Under the pieces are notes generated by a model. The model searched no databases. It worked only from the letters and a program-made list of their open reading frames with translations, and was not told where the DNA came from. DNA of 64,000 bases, from the NCBI GenBank assembly GCA_907163375.1, contig CAJQUW010016181.1, positions 1-64,000 of the forward strand, written 5' to 3'. Every line of letters begins with the position of its first letter. Positions within the stretch are counted from its first letter, which is position 1. The translations under genes and the position numbers were made by a program. Origin of the DNA: Prostheceraeus crozeri. Taxonomy: Eukaryota > Platyhelminthes > Polycladida > Euryleptidae. Shown in pieces: positions 1 through 12,899 of this stretch.

Positions 1-1435
1 TGAAAAGTCTTGATAATCAATGCGTATAAGATCCTACTCCAAATCTGCCATCATAGAAATACTGCAACTGAGAGTACTACATCATGTACATAAATATGTA
101 GTATTACTATTTTTATTCCCCAGTTTTGGTTCTTTTGGTCTTTATCGAACATGGCTGTCCAAATGTAGGTATTTGCCGTTTCTTCTATCATAGTCCTCCT
201 ACCCTTCCTTTCCTAATGTTTACCCATATTTTGCATAATAATGATTTTAGATTATAAAATATGATAGTAAAAAACATGGAAAATTTTTAATGAATTTATA
301 TTCAAATTTTCATAGCTGTGCACAGAAGAATACCAGTACCAGTTGCTCATTTCTACGTTCCACACATTCTGTAAAAAATTTACTTCCAGCATCCTTCTGC
401 TTCCAATACTCAGCATGTTAAGTGTTCATAACCTGCTCAAGACACCTTCGATGCCAAAGTATTCATTATATGTAATCATTCCACACTCTTCAACGCTACA
501 GGATTCATTGTGGTGTGTTATCTGAGGCGGCCATGAAAATCGCCTGCATCCCGTGACCGGTTAATGAACTCACTTTTAACATTGCATGGACGGTAGATAG
601 GAAGTATTGATCAATGTGCTGTTCCGCATCAACGTCGCAATTCATATGCCTCTTGTGTTATGTACATGTAATTGCGTTCACCGAATGTATGCAAATACTT
701 GTGAACCAAAGAATAAAAGGCTATATTATTATTATATCACATTTCAGACTGCAGATAGGTTTCATTTTTTCACGCACGATATTTTCAAGCATTGCTCGAC
801 AGCAGCTCCGGTTTGCGGACGTCGTTTGTTCGTTTACCTCTGATAGCCCATCTGATATCTCCCACTGATTCTTCGAAATGAACTTCGGAGGCAGTCACTT
901 AAGTCCGTAAGCTTAAGACAGACGAAAAAGATAAATCGAAAACACAGTGATGGAGGATCAAATAAGATGCCATAATTTCACTGTTCTTAATGCCTCTGAG
1001 AAGATAAAATTAGTCTTAAATGAAGTCTCATGAGTCTATGAGTCTCATGTACATATTCATTTATATGCGAACAAATTGATTGACATTGATGAAAAGAGAT
1101 TAGAGAGCGTGAGAGAGAGAGATGCATGTTTTGTTGATCGTACGAAACCATTTGACTGCTATAACCGAGGGCGACCGCACAGAAGCACTGCTAGGTTACC
1201 AAAATGTCTAACAGTATCACTCACCCATTGAAATTTGCTTGTCACTAGCAACTCACTATCTGACACTGTTTCTGTGTGGTCGTCCCAGATTGATGTTGCA
1301 CAGATAATTTGTGATGTATTATGCCAATCGGTGACTTATTATTACTATTGTTAAACATTATAAAAGTGGAAGCATAAATAGTTTAATTTATTGGAAAAGT
1401 GAATGCAAAATTTCAGCTGAACTATGATATGAATA
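1..1435. other. Anonymous AT-rich DNA
   Basis: I see no conserved protein motif or repeat end here. The short open frames at 343-525 and 607-868 have no recognisable domain and low-complexity composition. A short GA-rich run lies near 1102-1124. Confidence 0.5.
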
Positions 1436-1600
1436 AGATACAAAATATGGAATTCCACTGGGAGATAGCTTGTCACCCATTCTATTTTGCATTTTAATTA
1501 ATGACCTTTTTATGTGACCACAAATACATGTACATGTATATCAGATATTTCTTTCACGGCACTCATTTATGAAGATGACTTCTGAGCAAAAACCTAGACT
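1436..1600 (+). pseudogene. LINE reverse-transcriptase scrap
   Basis: Reading the plus strand from about 1440 gives the residues GDSLSPILFCILINDLF. This matches the conserved RT block normally written GxPQGxxLSPxLF-(I/V)N-DL of non-LTR retrotransposons. About 80 bp later another frame gives ALIYEDDF, which fits the RT active-site block normally A-x-YADD. Two consecutive RT blocks in the right order and at roughly the right spacing make chance unlikely, although a frameshift separates them and an E replaces the usual A of YADD. Nothing upstream or downstream extends the domain, so this is a short, old fragment. The clade cannot be told. Confidence 0.5.
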
Positions 1601-4339
1601 AGCATCATCAAGCAAGTTCAGTTTCCTCAAAAAATATTTGAAACAAATAATTTATAATAATTTGCAATAGGAAAAGATAATGATATTTGATGAAACGCTA
1701 GAACATGACAAGCTGGCTCTCAATGATAATTTCAATTTCACATCATTTGACGTTGTGGATGAATATATACCCCTACAGGTGTTTGGAATGAAAAACCTAC
1801 CTTGGTTAGTCCTACAAAAACAATGCAAGGGATAGAGGAAGTGGCAAGTGAAAGAGCTAATGTAAAGAATATAGGAAACAAGCAGCTAACACAAAATGGA
1901 AGGTCGTCATCATACGTAACTGCCAAAACCGTAAAGGAATTTGAGAACGTTGAAGGTAGAGGATACTCTGCATTTTTGTTATTTGACTAGGATTGTGCTA
2001 TTTCATTATCGTCTAATGCTTGATCATTAGCCATGCTCTTTCTTTATTAATTGGCATATTCGCTCACATTCCTTTTTTCTTGGAGATTCTATAGAAAGTC
2101 ACTTCATGAAATCTCATGCTTTCTCTTGTTGGCCTCTATCCTCCACTGATACCCCTATTAATTATTTCCTCGTTTGAATCGCGATATCACAGTTTTTCGC
2201 CTTGGATAATGTTTGAGATTAGAATAACTAACTCATTTCAGTTAGATAACTCATGTGGAAGCAATCAATGCCTCACTGAAAATGCCAAAACCAAATGCGT
2301 CTTCCTGAAGCTGCAATTGGCCTACCAAACAGGCCTATTTATTTGAAGTTCTCAGCTGTCTGATATTCATCTTCAATATGAAAATTATTTACAACCAAGA
2401 AGTAATGGTTATTGACTGGGATCAGCGGTGAAATTCAATCTGCATATGAATTATTCTAGTTTGTTCATAAGCTGCAAGTCGGGAGACACATGCAGACCAC
2501 AGTATGTAAGCTTAACCTTGCTTTAGCAATTCCAAAGCCAAATCAGAGCTTCTGTATGTTGTTGCAAAGAAAATTGCCAAAGAGGGAATCTTTCTGTACT
2601 GATGGTTTCTTGGTTCATTCTTTCGCAAAATGAATGAATTATCTGTTTCAGTGTAATGAGATGCAAATGCACCCGAAACATCCACTAGCGTATAACTATC
2701 TGGATATTGCATATCTTGAAATGGATAAAAGCTGATACGAGTATTTACCATTTTTTTAGTATGACAAAGACAAGGAAATTTCATGCAATTAAGGTTTCAT
2801 TGTATCAGTGTTTTAGTCACGGCAATGCGTCAAATTGCCGTGGGATGCATTTTGCACCCTGTTCTCCAAAGAGCCGTTATAACATTCAATTATATGCTGT
2901 CACCATGCTGACAATCTGTCGATAAGATGACGATAAGTATATCACAACATGCAGTAAACTCATAGTTTTTACTTGGAATTCTCGATTTCCTTCCAGTAAC
3001 TTCTCATGAAACCTGCATGTTTGTTCTGGAAAGATCTACCTCGGTTCTTAGATAAATCTCAATTTCCCACAACAGTAATTTAAAGCAATAGTCTCATCGG
3101 TTACATATCGGTTCTGATGCAGTCACATGCATCGCTCGGAGAGGGTACGCGCAATTGTTGTCAACAAATATATTCTGTTTGTTAGGCAATCTACTCAGTA
3201 TCATTCGAAGAGACACTCACAGTTGCCTGATTGTCGGGCAGCTGATGATTCTTAGGAATGGATGCCATCTAGATCATATCTTACAAATGTTTTGGTGGTC
3301 GCGTCTCAATTTTCATTATTTTAATCTCCAAAATTATTCCTCAATGTATTAAGAACAGGGAATTTTTAAACTAACATTTTTGCATAATGGAATTGCACCA
3401 AACTTCCTTAACTGTATCCCATATTTCCTTGGGGACAACACCAGACTACGTCGTATGATCGAATGGCCATGTTAGTTGAGTTCCGACATTGATTGCCATC
3501 TCCATGCAAGTTTGGAGGAAATAATACCTTTGGATATTTTGTTTTTACCCTTGTGGTGTATAACCTGTGTCAGGTGCATCTGAAAAAGCCAACAAAATGG
3601 TCAGGAAATAGTGGACTTGACTAAAACATCAGTACCCATATAATAAAGAAAAATTGTATCAAGTATATACTATCAGCGTACGTCCCTTCCATTAATCGGT
3701 GTATGGCCTGCACCACCCCCTCGACGAGACATTTGATCTATTTATCTCTTTTCGAATTGACGTTGTGATGAGACACTTCAAAATCCCCAAAGTCCTCTTT
3801 GGAGTTTCCGAATATCAGTATTTATTTCCAGAAATCCCTTGGGTTCGAAAGCACAGTACTAAATTCGCACTACATTTAGTGCTATTAATGAGCTGTCATT
3901 GACTAGCACCTCCATCCTGGCGATAAAAATGCCATTGCGGCGCATCTAACCCACAGTATTCATTGTGTGCCCATTCTTCTATAAGAACTGTCTGTAGCAA
4001 TTAACACCAAATGCATTTGGATCAATTAAATTATATTCATCTTGAAGGAAATGATTAAAGCAGAGTACATTGAATTACAGTTATGATCAGCGGGAAAAAG
4101 TGAACCTATGTGTTCTTAGATGAGGTAATATTTAGACTTCACACAAGTGTTTTATATACATAATCAATTATCTAAAAATAGCCAGATGCACGCGAGCAAA
4201 CTGCAATAGTCATCAAGTGGGAATTAAAAACATTTGTCTTAGAATTCATGCGCATTGTTAGTCTTGAATTTCTTTTCAAATTTGCCAACTACCGTTCTCT
4301 GATTATACGAATATACAATTCATCATGACCAAAGGTTGT
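1601..4339. other. Anonymous DNA without recognisable genes
   Basis: I found no domain or element end. A minus-strand open frame at 2512-2784 (90 codons) contains DVSGAFASHYTET, faintly like the linker ahead of a LINE RT domain, but this is too weak to name. A small hairpin (CACGGCAAT...ATTGCCGTG) lies at about 2818-2842. Confidence 0.4.
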
Positions 4340-5184
4340 TCATAACGCTTAAAGTTGGTAGAGTAGGGTAGAGTGGTAAACTTCCGCATTTATTAAATCC
4401 TCATGTTTATATCGATTTTATTAAATGAACTCAAGGAGATACAGTCGGAATTGTCGCCAATATGTGAGATATGCCATCTTTTGCAGTTATGAAGAATTGC
4501 AACGGAATTGACTGATCATGATAGCATTGGGATGGGAAATGATATTTATTTTACAGATAGTCCGTGTCTGACAGCCTTGTGGAGCTAATGTTTGTTAAAT
4601 TGGCAACTCTGATGACCCGCTATGGCTTTCATGTGAACCTCAAATGAATCTTCTTAGCGTGATCGGCAATAGCTGCCACTGGCATGGCCAAAACCACAGA
4701 TTCAAAGACATGATTTCAATTAAACTTTGAATGATGCATATGGGGGTCCACATTACTATTCAGATTTCAAGAAATGAAACCTGAATTAGTGAATCATGAA
4801 AGAAGCTGGTGAAAGTTGAATAAAAAACTTGACAATTCAGCAGAAAGCACAGATTATAATCGTGACCTTTTTCTGAAGACTTCCATTATAATACGGAGCC
4901 GTGACATTACCTGATAATCAGCTTGATTTCCGCTTAGTTTGGATGATTATTGCAAATACTCATACCTGTTGGATGTCCAACTTGCTTTATACTACTTACA
5001 ACGGGTAGTCATCTCGGTAGTATTTAAAGTGTCAAAATTTTGACTTTTTTTCAAACTACTCAAATAATTTTTTGGGACGACGGCGGGAACGTAATTTCCG
5101 CAAAAAGCTGAATCTTTTGATATAATATGTTCACTGTATACAGATACTTTTTTGGAGTCGACTCTCTAGCCTATATATACTCTA
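4340..5184. repeat. Copy A of an ~850-bp TIR-bearing repeat family
   Basis: This stretch aligns collinearly with 26815-27670 over its whole length. Shared segments include CGATTTTATTAAATGAACTC, GAAGACTTCCATTATAATAC, CAAATAATTTTTTGG and CTGAATCTTTTGATA. A central piece also recurs at 14655-14815. No coding capacity is visible. In the better-preserved copy the ends are inverted repeats, so I infer a non-autonomous DNA transposon. This copy's ends are eroded: the right end reads ...CCTATATATACTCTA, and the left end is poorly preserved before TAGAGTGGTAAAC. Confidence 0.7.
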
Positions 5185-8100
5185 TGATCATAACATGTCC
5201 ATCCGGGAGAATGGTGCAAATCGTTGATTTAGTTTTATAACCATCATAATTGAATGTGATAACAAACATACGAGTGAATCCGCCGCCCGGAAATGAAGTT
5301 AGTTAAATGAATGTTTGATCCTAATTGATGTATTAGGTTTATTAATGAAGGATATGGATGAAATGTCGCAGTTCTGGTGTAGCAGGGTTCGTTTCTTCGT
5401 TACACTGCCCCACTTCGACATTCTAGAACACACCAAGCCGTCATTACCTCAGCACTACTCGCTCCTGAGACAGAAGTGGACTCGAGGGATGATTTTGGTT
5501 TACGAACTATTAACAACTGTGATGACTAGCTGATTGGCGCAGGCGTTGCTTCCAGCGTTCCCATAGTCGCTATTTCATTACACCGTCGGATACTCGCGCT
5601 TGTGCGTGCGTCCTGAACTACCTCCTGCCACTGACTCACTGAAGTTGGCATCGTGTAGCGTCTTTATTGACATTGATGTTTTTATCGTATCAGTACTTAT
5701 CAAGCATTTTGATACTTCTGTGATTTAAGCTCGGTAATTTTAGCACTCTCCCGTCTGGTACTCATTATTGTTGCTACATCTAAATAGGATTTTGTGATTT
5801 ACAGTGTATATGCTGTAATATACTTGGTTCATGAAGAACAAATCGTTTAAATATTATAGATAATATGGCTAAAAAATAAACTTAGCATTATTGAAAATGT
5901 CATGCGTACATACAAAAATATGACCTATCAGTAAAATACACACTGAAAAAAAAATTATGATCTAACAAATCGGAAAATCTGGCGCCACCCAAATTGAGCC
6001 AATGAGATAACAAATATGTATCAACACTTAGAGAGGCTGGTGATTCAGGCATCTTGGCTCTGTAACAGTTCTGGCTCTCTTCAATTTGTCCCTTAAGAGA
6101 ACGTTTTATACAGTTGGAACATGCATGGCACGTCGGTATGAAGTCTGTCAAAGTGATTTTGCAGTATTTGAAGATCCATTGTTACCATGCCTCGATCTTA
6201 TGTAGCAAAAAGTCGAAAATAGGAAAGTTACTTAATTATTATTGTCATTTGATATTTGTCATTTGGTTTCTAGTCAGTCCTCTAGTCAACCCTTCTACTG
6301 CGCCTTAAAAATTCATTCTATTCTGCGCACCATAGAAGGAACAAATGTCTCGGGTATGTCGAAATAAAATTATGTTAAACGGCCTCCAAATTCGTCAACT
6401 AATCAAAATGCAACATGAGTAGAGTGTTATGTAGAATAAAAAGCGAGAGATAGTTCAAAATTCATGTGATAAAACAAAGAGAGCTTTGGTGGATCGGATC
6501 GTATCCACAAACCTGTGACACTGAACACAATTCCGTAGAACGTGGTGACTTTTTTTTAAAATGGAATCTTCCCCGAGTCGGTTAATGTTCGGTTGGGGGG
6601 GCAGTGGGCAAATGGTCATCGCCTTTGTGGAGGCTTCTCGCCAAATTAAATTCCATTGCAGTCGACAGAGCTTGAAGTCTTGACTGACAGGGGAACGTCT
6701 CCAGAATGATCATGGTGTTCTTTTTCCTCTTCTTGGTGGAGATCATGTTCTGGTATAGATGGCTGTGGGTTGGATGTTTTCTCATTTATCAGTGAATGCC
6801 TCTCTCTCATTTGTAGTCAAAAGGGTAATAACTCATTCTCAATCGCCTTATAACGGGCCAAATGCTATTCATATTTACATGCTACTTCTTATTCATTTGT
6901 GCAGAAAAACTACAGAGATATTCGCGATGTCACCGCCGATCTCAAGGGTTGGTTGCGATACTTTGTTCAATTCTTAAGTGAAGCGTCGATTAACAATACA
7001 TGAAGTATGGTCAACTCATTATCCGTAGCACTTCAAAAACGCATTGCAATGAGAAGGGAGATTTAAGCATAACACAGGTAGTCGAAGAACCTCCTTTGAA
7101 AGATATTAAATATTCAGTATTTTATTAAGTTAATTAGTATTTAATCATGTGATGACTTCTGCACCAAATAGGCCGGCAGTCAGAATGAGTTTTTGCAGAG
7201 AGCAAGGCCAAAGAATGAGACTTTCACAGAATGATGTATTTTGTAAATCCTACGCCTACTACGAATCTTCACGTCGCTGGCGCTCTAGTTAGGTCCTCTT
7301 TCTTGTCGAAATGATCAAATTAAACCATATAAGTTGATCCAACGGGAAGTCAGATTGAAGTTTCTGCAAAAATGGAAAATGTCTACGTTTTCTGCTTATC
7401 AATTAAAAAGTACTAAGTCTTAGAGCCACCATTTTGGACTTGGAATGTATTCAGGTCTTTCTTATCATGTTCATAACGCATTTATCTATGAAGCTACACA
7501 AATTCAGATTTCGTCAGCCTTCTGCTGTCGGGCAAAAAACCAACTGTTGCACTTTATGACATTGAAACATTCTCGCATAGTCGCCGATCAGAAGCATGAT
7601 AATGTCACAAAACATGATAAGGATATAACTGAAGACACACATCATTGGGCTGTATTACGTAATACCTTAAGTTTTTAAGAGGAACATAGAGCATTTCATT
7701 GTTATATAAACCGTTAATCTGCGTCCCGTTGTAGTACAAACCTTTTTATTTGATCCTGTCTTTGGCATGAAGCGGAACTAACTAGAAACTCGGAAGACGC
7801 TCAGTTTCAGGTTTGGTTATACGGGTGTGACACAGCATGTTGTGAAGTCTCATTTTCGGTATCGCACCTGCTGGAACTCGGTCTAGTTGCGGACTGAAAA
7901 GTACTATTTAACTCGTTTGAAAATTGTGGCTTACCAACGCATTCAAGCGCAAAAAGTATACAATGAACTATTATTGCTTAGGTTGCCAGCTGGCATTGTT
8001 TCAGCACTCGACAGTTAGCAGTTGAAGGAAGTTAATTAAGTCAATTCTTACAAAGCATTATTAGGGAAGTCTATAAGTAATGTGGAGATCAGTTCATAAT

Positions 8101-10139
8101 GATCTGCATATGTACCGCGACACTGCACCACACGGAAAAAAACGTTCACAAAACTTCTCTGTCGAATTGACATCGACTGCGTCTCTTTGTGTGTGATCGG
8201 TTGATAACAGTCACCTGTTAATTTTTCGTACACAATTTGAGGTGGTTAATATTGACATTGGCTTCGAATTGTTCGATTGCCTTGTTATTATGCCACGCAG
8301 ATTGTGCACATTTCATTTGAGGTACATGTTCCAATGTTTGCTTTGTAGTCAATTAGGGAAGAGGTACGACCATGTTCAAATTCTGTGCCTGTTGAAACCT
8401 GATTTTCAAGTGTTGAATCCAGGACGACAGTACTAATATAGCTGTACATAAATATATTCGGCATCAAGGTTTCCCTATGGACGTTAGTCCCCACTGCCAC
8501 AGTTTGTGACGTCACATAATGACTTATCACGCTGTGCCGCATGAGTGTCCCGATTCTAAGATTATTTTGTTCTTTGTGCTATGATGTCATCTCGATTTCT
8601 TGGATTTTCGCAAAAACACGCGTGCTGTGGTGCTGGTGGGGGATAATATAAGAGCCCTTTTCTCTACAGTCTGAGGATTAGGTAAAATAGCTAACATGAA
8701 GAGTCGGAGTTTTGTACGAGACATAGATTCGGAATCGGAAAATTTCCTAATCTGCTCTTGGCTTGGAAATGTCTTCAGGCCACCTATTTCCTATCTTGTG
8801 GTTTGCTTATGGGTGACCGCATTAGAGAATGTGGTTATAAAAGCTGAGCTTCAATTAAATTTGATGAAAATATTGTGCTTGATGATATCAATGATTGTTA
8901 TTTACAATATTGCTTGAATCGAAAGTACATGACAAAGAATTCATGACATGAAGATATTTTCCATGCCAATGTTATAGCTCTTGACTCTAGACTTTCTCAC
9001 TCAAATCAGATAAAAACATCAGGCAGCTGTATTTGACCGTAAAAAAATCAGTCAGCTTCCCATTGGACTGTACACATTTCCTTTATCCTGCATGGGCAGG
9101 TAAAAGAACCGAGTGGAAACTCGCAGGACTCTCAGAATCGTAGTAGCCATAAGTGTAAATCATTTTAATTCATTGTACATCATTTATGAAAGCCGCCATT
9201 TTCGGCATCGATTCCTGCAGAAATGAGGACCGGAAAAAGCTGATGAGGACAGAATATTTACCCAACCAACTTTCCTCATGTGACATAGTTTGCACGCCCT
9301 CGTTTGTACCTGTCTGATTACTTTTCTTCTCGCATGTCCAGTATTTGAGTTTGCGTTGCAATAAGTTTATGGTTCATCACTTGAAAGGTATATGGGATAA
9401 TCGAAAGTGTCATCACAATGAAAAGTTTCTATGGAAATCGACGACAGTGGGTGGACTTATTATCATTGAGACGAATCCACTTGATAGTGAACTGTTGTAT
9501 ATACCAATCAAGGATGTAAATATGAACTCATCCGCCGCCATGGAAGGGACAGGTGTTGTTTTTGCACTGACCTCTGAGATTACCTGATAGGTTATCACAC
9601 CAGCAAATCTCCCCGGATTCTGAAAAGAAGAAGTGTTCTATTTGATTAGGCGTAATTGATGGATATTTTTTGGATATTGTCTTAGAATATTGGACTATCA
9701 CTAATTGTGATGATAACAAGTTCATCAATTTCTAACATTTTTTAGGACTTGTGAAAACACACTGGCTCAGAGCATCTTCGATGATTCGCTGTGGTGACTG
9801 CGATCTATTTTAGGAAACTCTTTTTGTTCAAGATCAGTGACCGTGGAGTTATTAACGTCTATTATACTAAAGCTATTGTTAAGTCTCTCCCACACTTTTT
9901 ACTTAGATTAGGTATGTTTTTGCTTTCTGAAGGAACTCTTCTATCATTCACGATGATAAAGGTGGGGCGCGGTTAAAGGGAAGACTAGAGAAAGACATTT
10001 TTCTTGTGAATGTGCATCACTGAAGCCATTCATCCGTTCGATTGATGGTAGGGTATGCACAAATACTCTAATCCAGAAAGGATGATAGGAAGATATGTGA
10101 TATACATATCGTATATACAGTGTATCATTAAAAGGTTGT
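5185..10139. other. Anonymous DNA without recognisable genes
   Basis: Nearly 5 kb with only short open frames (80 codons or fewer), none with a domain I can recognise. I saw no inverted-repeat ends, tandem arrays or tRNA-like boxes. It may be host intergenic or intronic sequence, or old unrecognisable repeats. Confidence 0.4.
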
Positions 10140-10890
10140 CATTCTGTTATTGATTGCATTTTTTGAAGGGATTTTTCTGTTTTTCTTGTAAATTTTCGCT
10201 TTCCTCAGTGTTAAATGATTCAATGGCACTTTTGGAATACCATTTATTAAAATTAAGCTCAAACGTTTCGGACAGTACCACTGACATTTTAAGAGATAAA
10301 AATTGTTAAAGTAGATTATGTCAAAAATACTAAATTCAAAAACGAGAGATTACATTGGCAAAACTAACTGAAAGTGACTTTGCAAATATAGAGATATAGC
10401 ATGATTCTATGATGAAACCTGCAAGCAGAATGAGAGCTTAGTCATAGAAGAGTTACAGACTAAATAAATATTCAGATTTCGGGGTTGAGGCCGTGTCACG
10501 CTTATTTAGAAAGGGGGATATTTTTTTTTGTGAGGATTCGCTATTTGGGATGTACATTTTGTCGGGGCATTTGAATATGGGGGAAAAAAAATTATTCTTC
10601 ATGGTAGAATTACATATTTCTGGGCTTTCTGTCGTGACCTTTTAAGCAAGTTCAATGGAACTTTTGATTGACCGTTTGTTCTCATGTTTGCTTAGATCGT
10701 GTCTTCAGTTGATTGTTGTATAACGTAATGTATTTGAATCTTGTTACAATTTCCGCGGCACATTGATATTTAGATATACACATGATCGTCTGATATCCGC
10801 TTGTTAAATTTGTTTGATTGCATTTCCTAATTTTTGTTTCTTATAGGGAAAAAACCGAAAGTCCCTTCAAAAATGCAATAAATACATAAT
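10140..10890. repeat. Inverted-repeat-bounded segment upstream of the Penelope-like RT
   Basis: The left side reads GATTGCATTTTTTGAAGGGA (about 10152-10171). The complement of the right side (about 10862-10882) reads ATTGCATTTTTGAAGGGACT, so about 20-25 bp is inverted. Between them is non-coding AT-rich DNA, including CAAACGTTTCGGACAGTACC near 10260. It may be a separate short TIR element, or part of the terminal region of the adjoining Penelope-like element, which often has complex inverted termini. I cannot separate these options. Confidence 0.35.
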
Positions 10891-10947
10891 CATAATATAT
10901 ATATTTACATATTATACATATACATTACATATATAATAATACATCTA

Positions 10948-12850
10948 TTGTTTTTCCACATACCAACATGCGCACAAATGAAGAAAAGCTGGAAGTTGTT
11001 GATGGGTAAAATCAAGCAACTTGATGAGCCAAATTTTGATGAGACTTTACTTTCTCATTTCGTAATTCCTTTTAAGCTTATTATAACAAACATAGAGTCA
11101 GCAAAGCTTTGGCGGTCCCAATTAAAAGGTGATCAAATATTTGGCAAGTACAAAAATCTCTTTATCTCCAAATTTGATAAAGGGAATGGTATCCTTATTG
11201 ATGCACGAGACTCGTTAATCAGAAATTAACAGAAATCTTAAAATTGACAAAGGACCGTTTTAAAGATTACAAAGTCGATAATCGCTCGAAGAAGGAGCCT
11301 TATACTTGAAGAAGATAGATTTAATTCGGAAACTTCAAAACTTAAAATCAAAGAAGTGATAAATGATTTGATTTTTAAGTGATGAAAGCTTGTGGTTTCT
11401 CAACAGCGCGGGCTCTATGGACTCCCTAAAGTCCATAAAAGTGAGACGAGTTCCGCCCCTACCGCCCTAATTCTTAGTTGCGCAAACATACACTGTAAAT
11501 TTAGCCAATTGGCTTGATTTGCCATTTGAAAAAATACATTCCTACCCAATTACAGTCATTGAAAGACACTTTTCAGTTTGTCGAGTCTGTCAAAATTTAT
11601 CTTTGGCGCAAGGTGATTGAAAATTTTATTTTCCTACGAATAACTTTTAAGTGGCTTTCGTTAGACACTACAAGGCCACTTTACATTAGACATATTACGA
11701 CATAACATCTGGATCGGAACTAGGTGGAAGTAAACAGTTAAGAAATGCTGGAGATGCGAGGAGGTGAGAGCGAGTAAAACGGGGTCACTCGAAACAGTGC
11801 GAAAGTAGATGTGTCTTAGGGTTCGTTTGTATGACGAGACGGATGCAGAAGATTTAATTGATAAGGAAGTTTGTTCATATTAGTAACACAAGCTACGAGC
11901 GGCCATATTGAAAACGCTCGGTCACCAATGTTTTACGGCGCGTCGTTGGTATAGCTAGAGCCATCAGAGCGATGATCGCCAGGTGTGATCTCGATTTTAG
12001 TCAGTAACCAACTTGAGACTAGTTCTGAGGTAGGGATGGACCTTCATCATTAAGACAACGAAAAACACTTAACCAACAGTCGGTATTCAATGCGCTATCG
12101 CATTAGGGAGCATTGTGAAGGAGGAAAATGTTATCGCTTTGACGTGAAGAACTTATTTACTAACTATTCCGTGAGAGAAAGACAATCGACCATATTTCCC
12201 TTATTGATCGACTTTTCAAATTTACCAGTAAATGAAACAGCCTTCAAGTCTCTTATGAACTTGCATGTACGAATATTCTTTTGAGCTTTTATAATGATTT
12301 GTATTGTCAATTTGAAGGGTTTGGCATGGTCTCCTTTGGGGCCACAATGGCCTGCTTTTGCCCTCGATGTTAATGAGAGAAATTTTAGTAAGTACGACGC
12401 ATGTTTGCAATCTACTATCGTCGCTATGTCTGATGATTGCTTCTTGATCTTTCATAGTGACGAAGAGGCCTAAAGGTTTTTTGAATTTTCTAATGAATTG
12501 GATCAAAACAGTCAGTTCCACTTGCGAAAGAATAGTGTTCCGAAAAGTCTCTTACTTTTCTTGATATACTAAACTCACTCTCTAGAACAGCAATATTTGA
12601 ATTGGACTTTCAGTTAAAAGACACTAACACGGGGAGTCTTACTCCCTCTGTGGCTATGCACAATCAGTTATAAACGCAGCCATTCGCTCTTTGTTTTATA
12701 GAGCCATAAGAATTTGCTCAGATAGCCATTTGTATGAAAAGGCTGCTTCGCGTATCGTTGCATCTTCAAATTGAATGGTTTACGGGACGATCTGATTGAT
12801 TCATTAAGAAGAAAGTTGAACATGGGTGTTTCGAATGCGATATGCGAATC
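10948..12850 (+). pseudogene. Penelope-like element reverse transcriptase, degenerate
   Basis: This is the relic of a Penelope-like (PLE) reverse transcriptase. From 10948 a 93-codon frame ends in FISKFDKGNGILIDARDSL, the PLE 'KxDKGNxxVI' block. Near 11400-11430 another frame reads GLYGLPKVHK, the PLE-specific GLPKxHK signature. About 11550-11610 gives DTFQFVESVK, 12137-12170 gives FDVKNLFTN (RT motif with catalytic D), and 12317-12345 resembles the Q-x-EGxxMG/SPLGP block. Near 12405-12450 the frame reads YYRRYV, then one base out of frame DDCFLIFHSDEEA, so the catalytic DD is split by a frameshift. The C-terminal part, FYRAIRICSDSHLYEKAAS, is at about 12690-12750. About 450 bp between 11650 and 12090 do not fit the RT and may be an insertion. 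No GIY-YIG endonuclease region is visible downstream. It is non-functional. Confidence 0.75.
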
Positions 12851-12899
12851 TGATGTAGGATAAAACTATATTGTATGTAGTCCCTTCCGTTCATTCAAG

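Noticed and set aside
2512..2784. 90-codon minus-strand open frame with a LINE-linker-like DVSGAFASHYTET
   Set aside because: One weak block only; no RT motif nearby.
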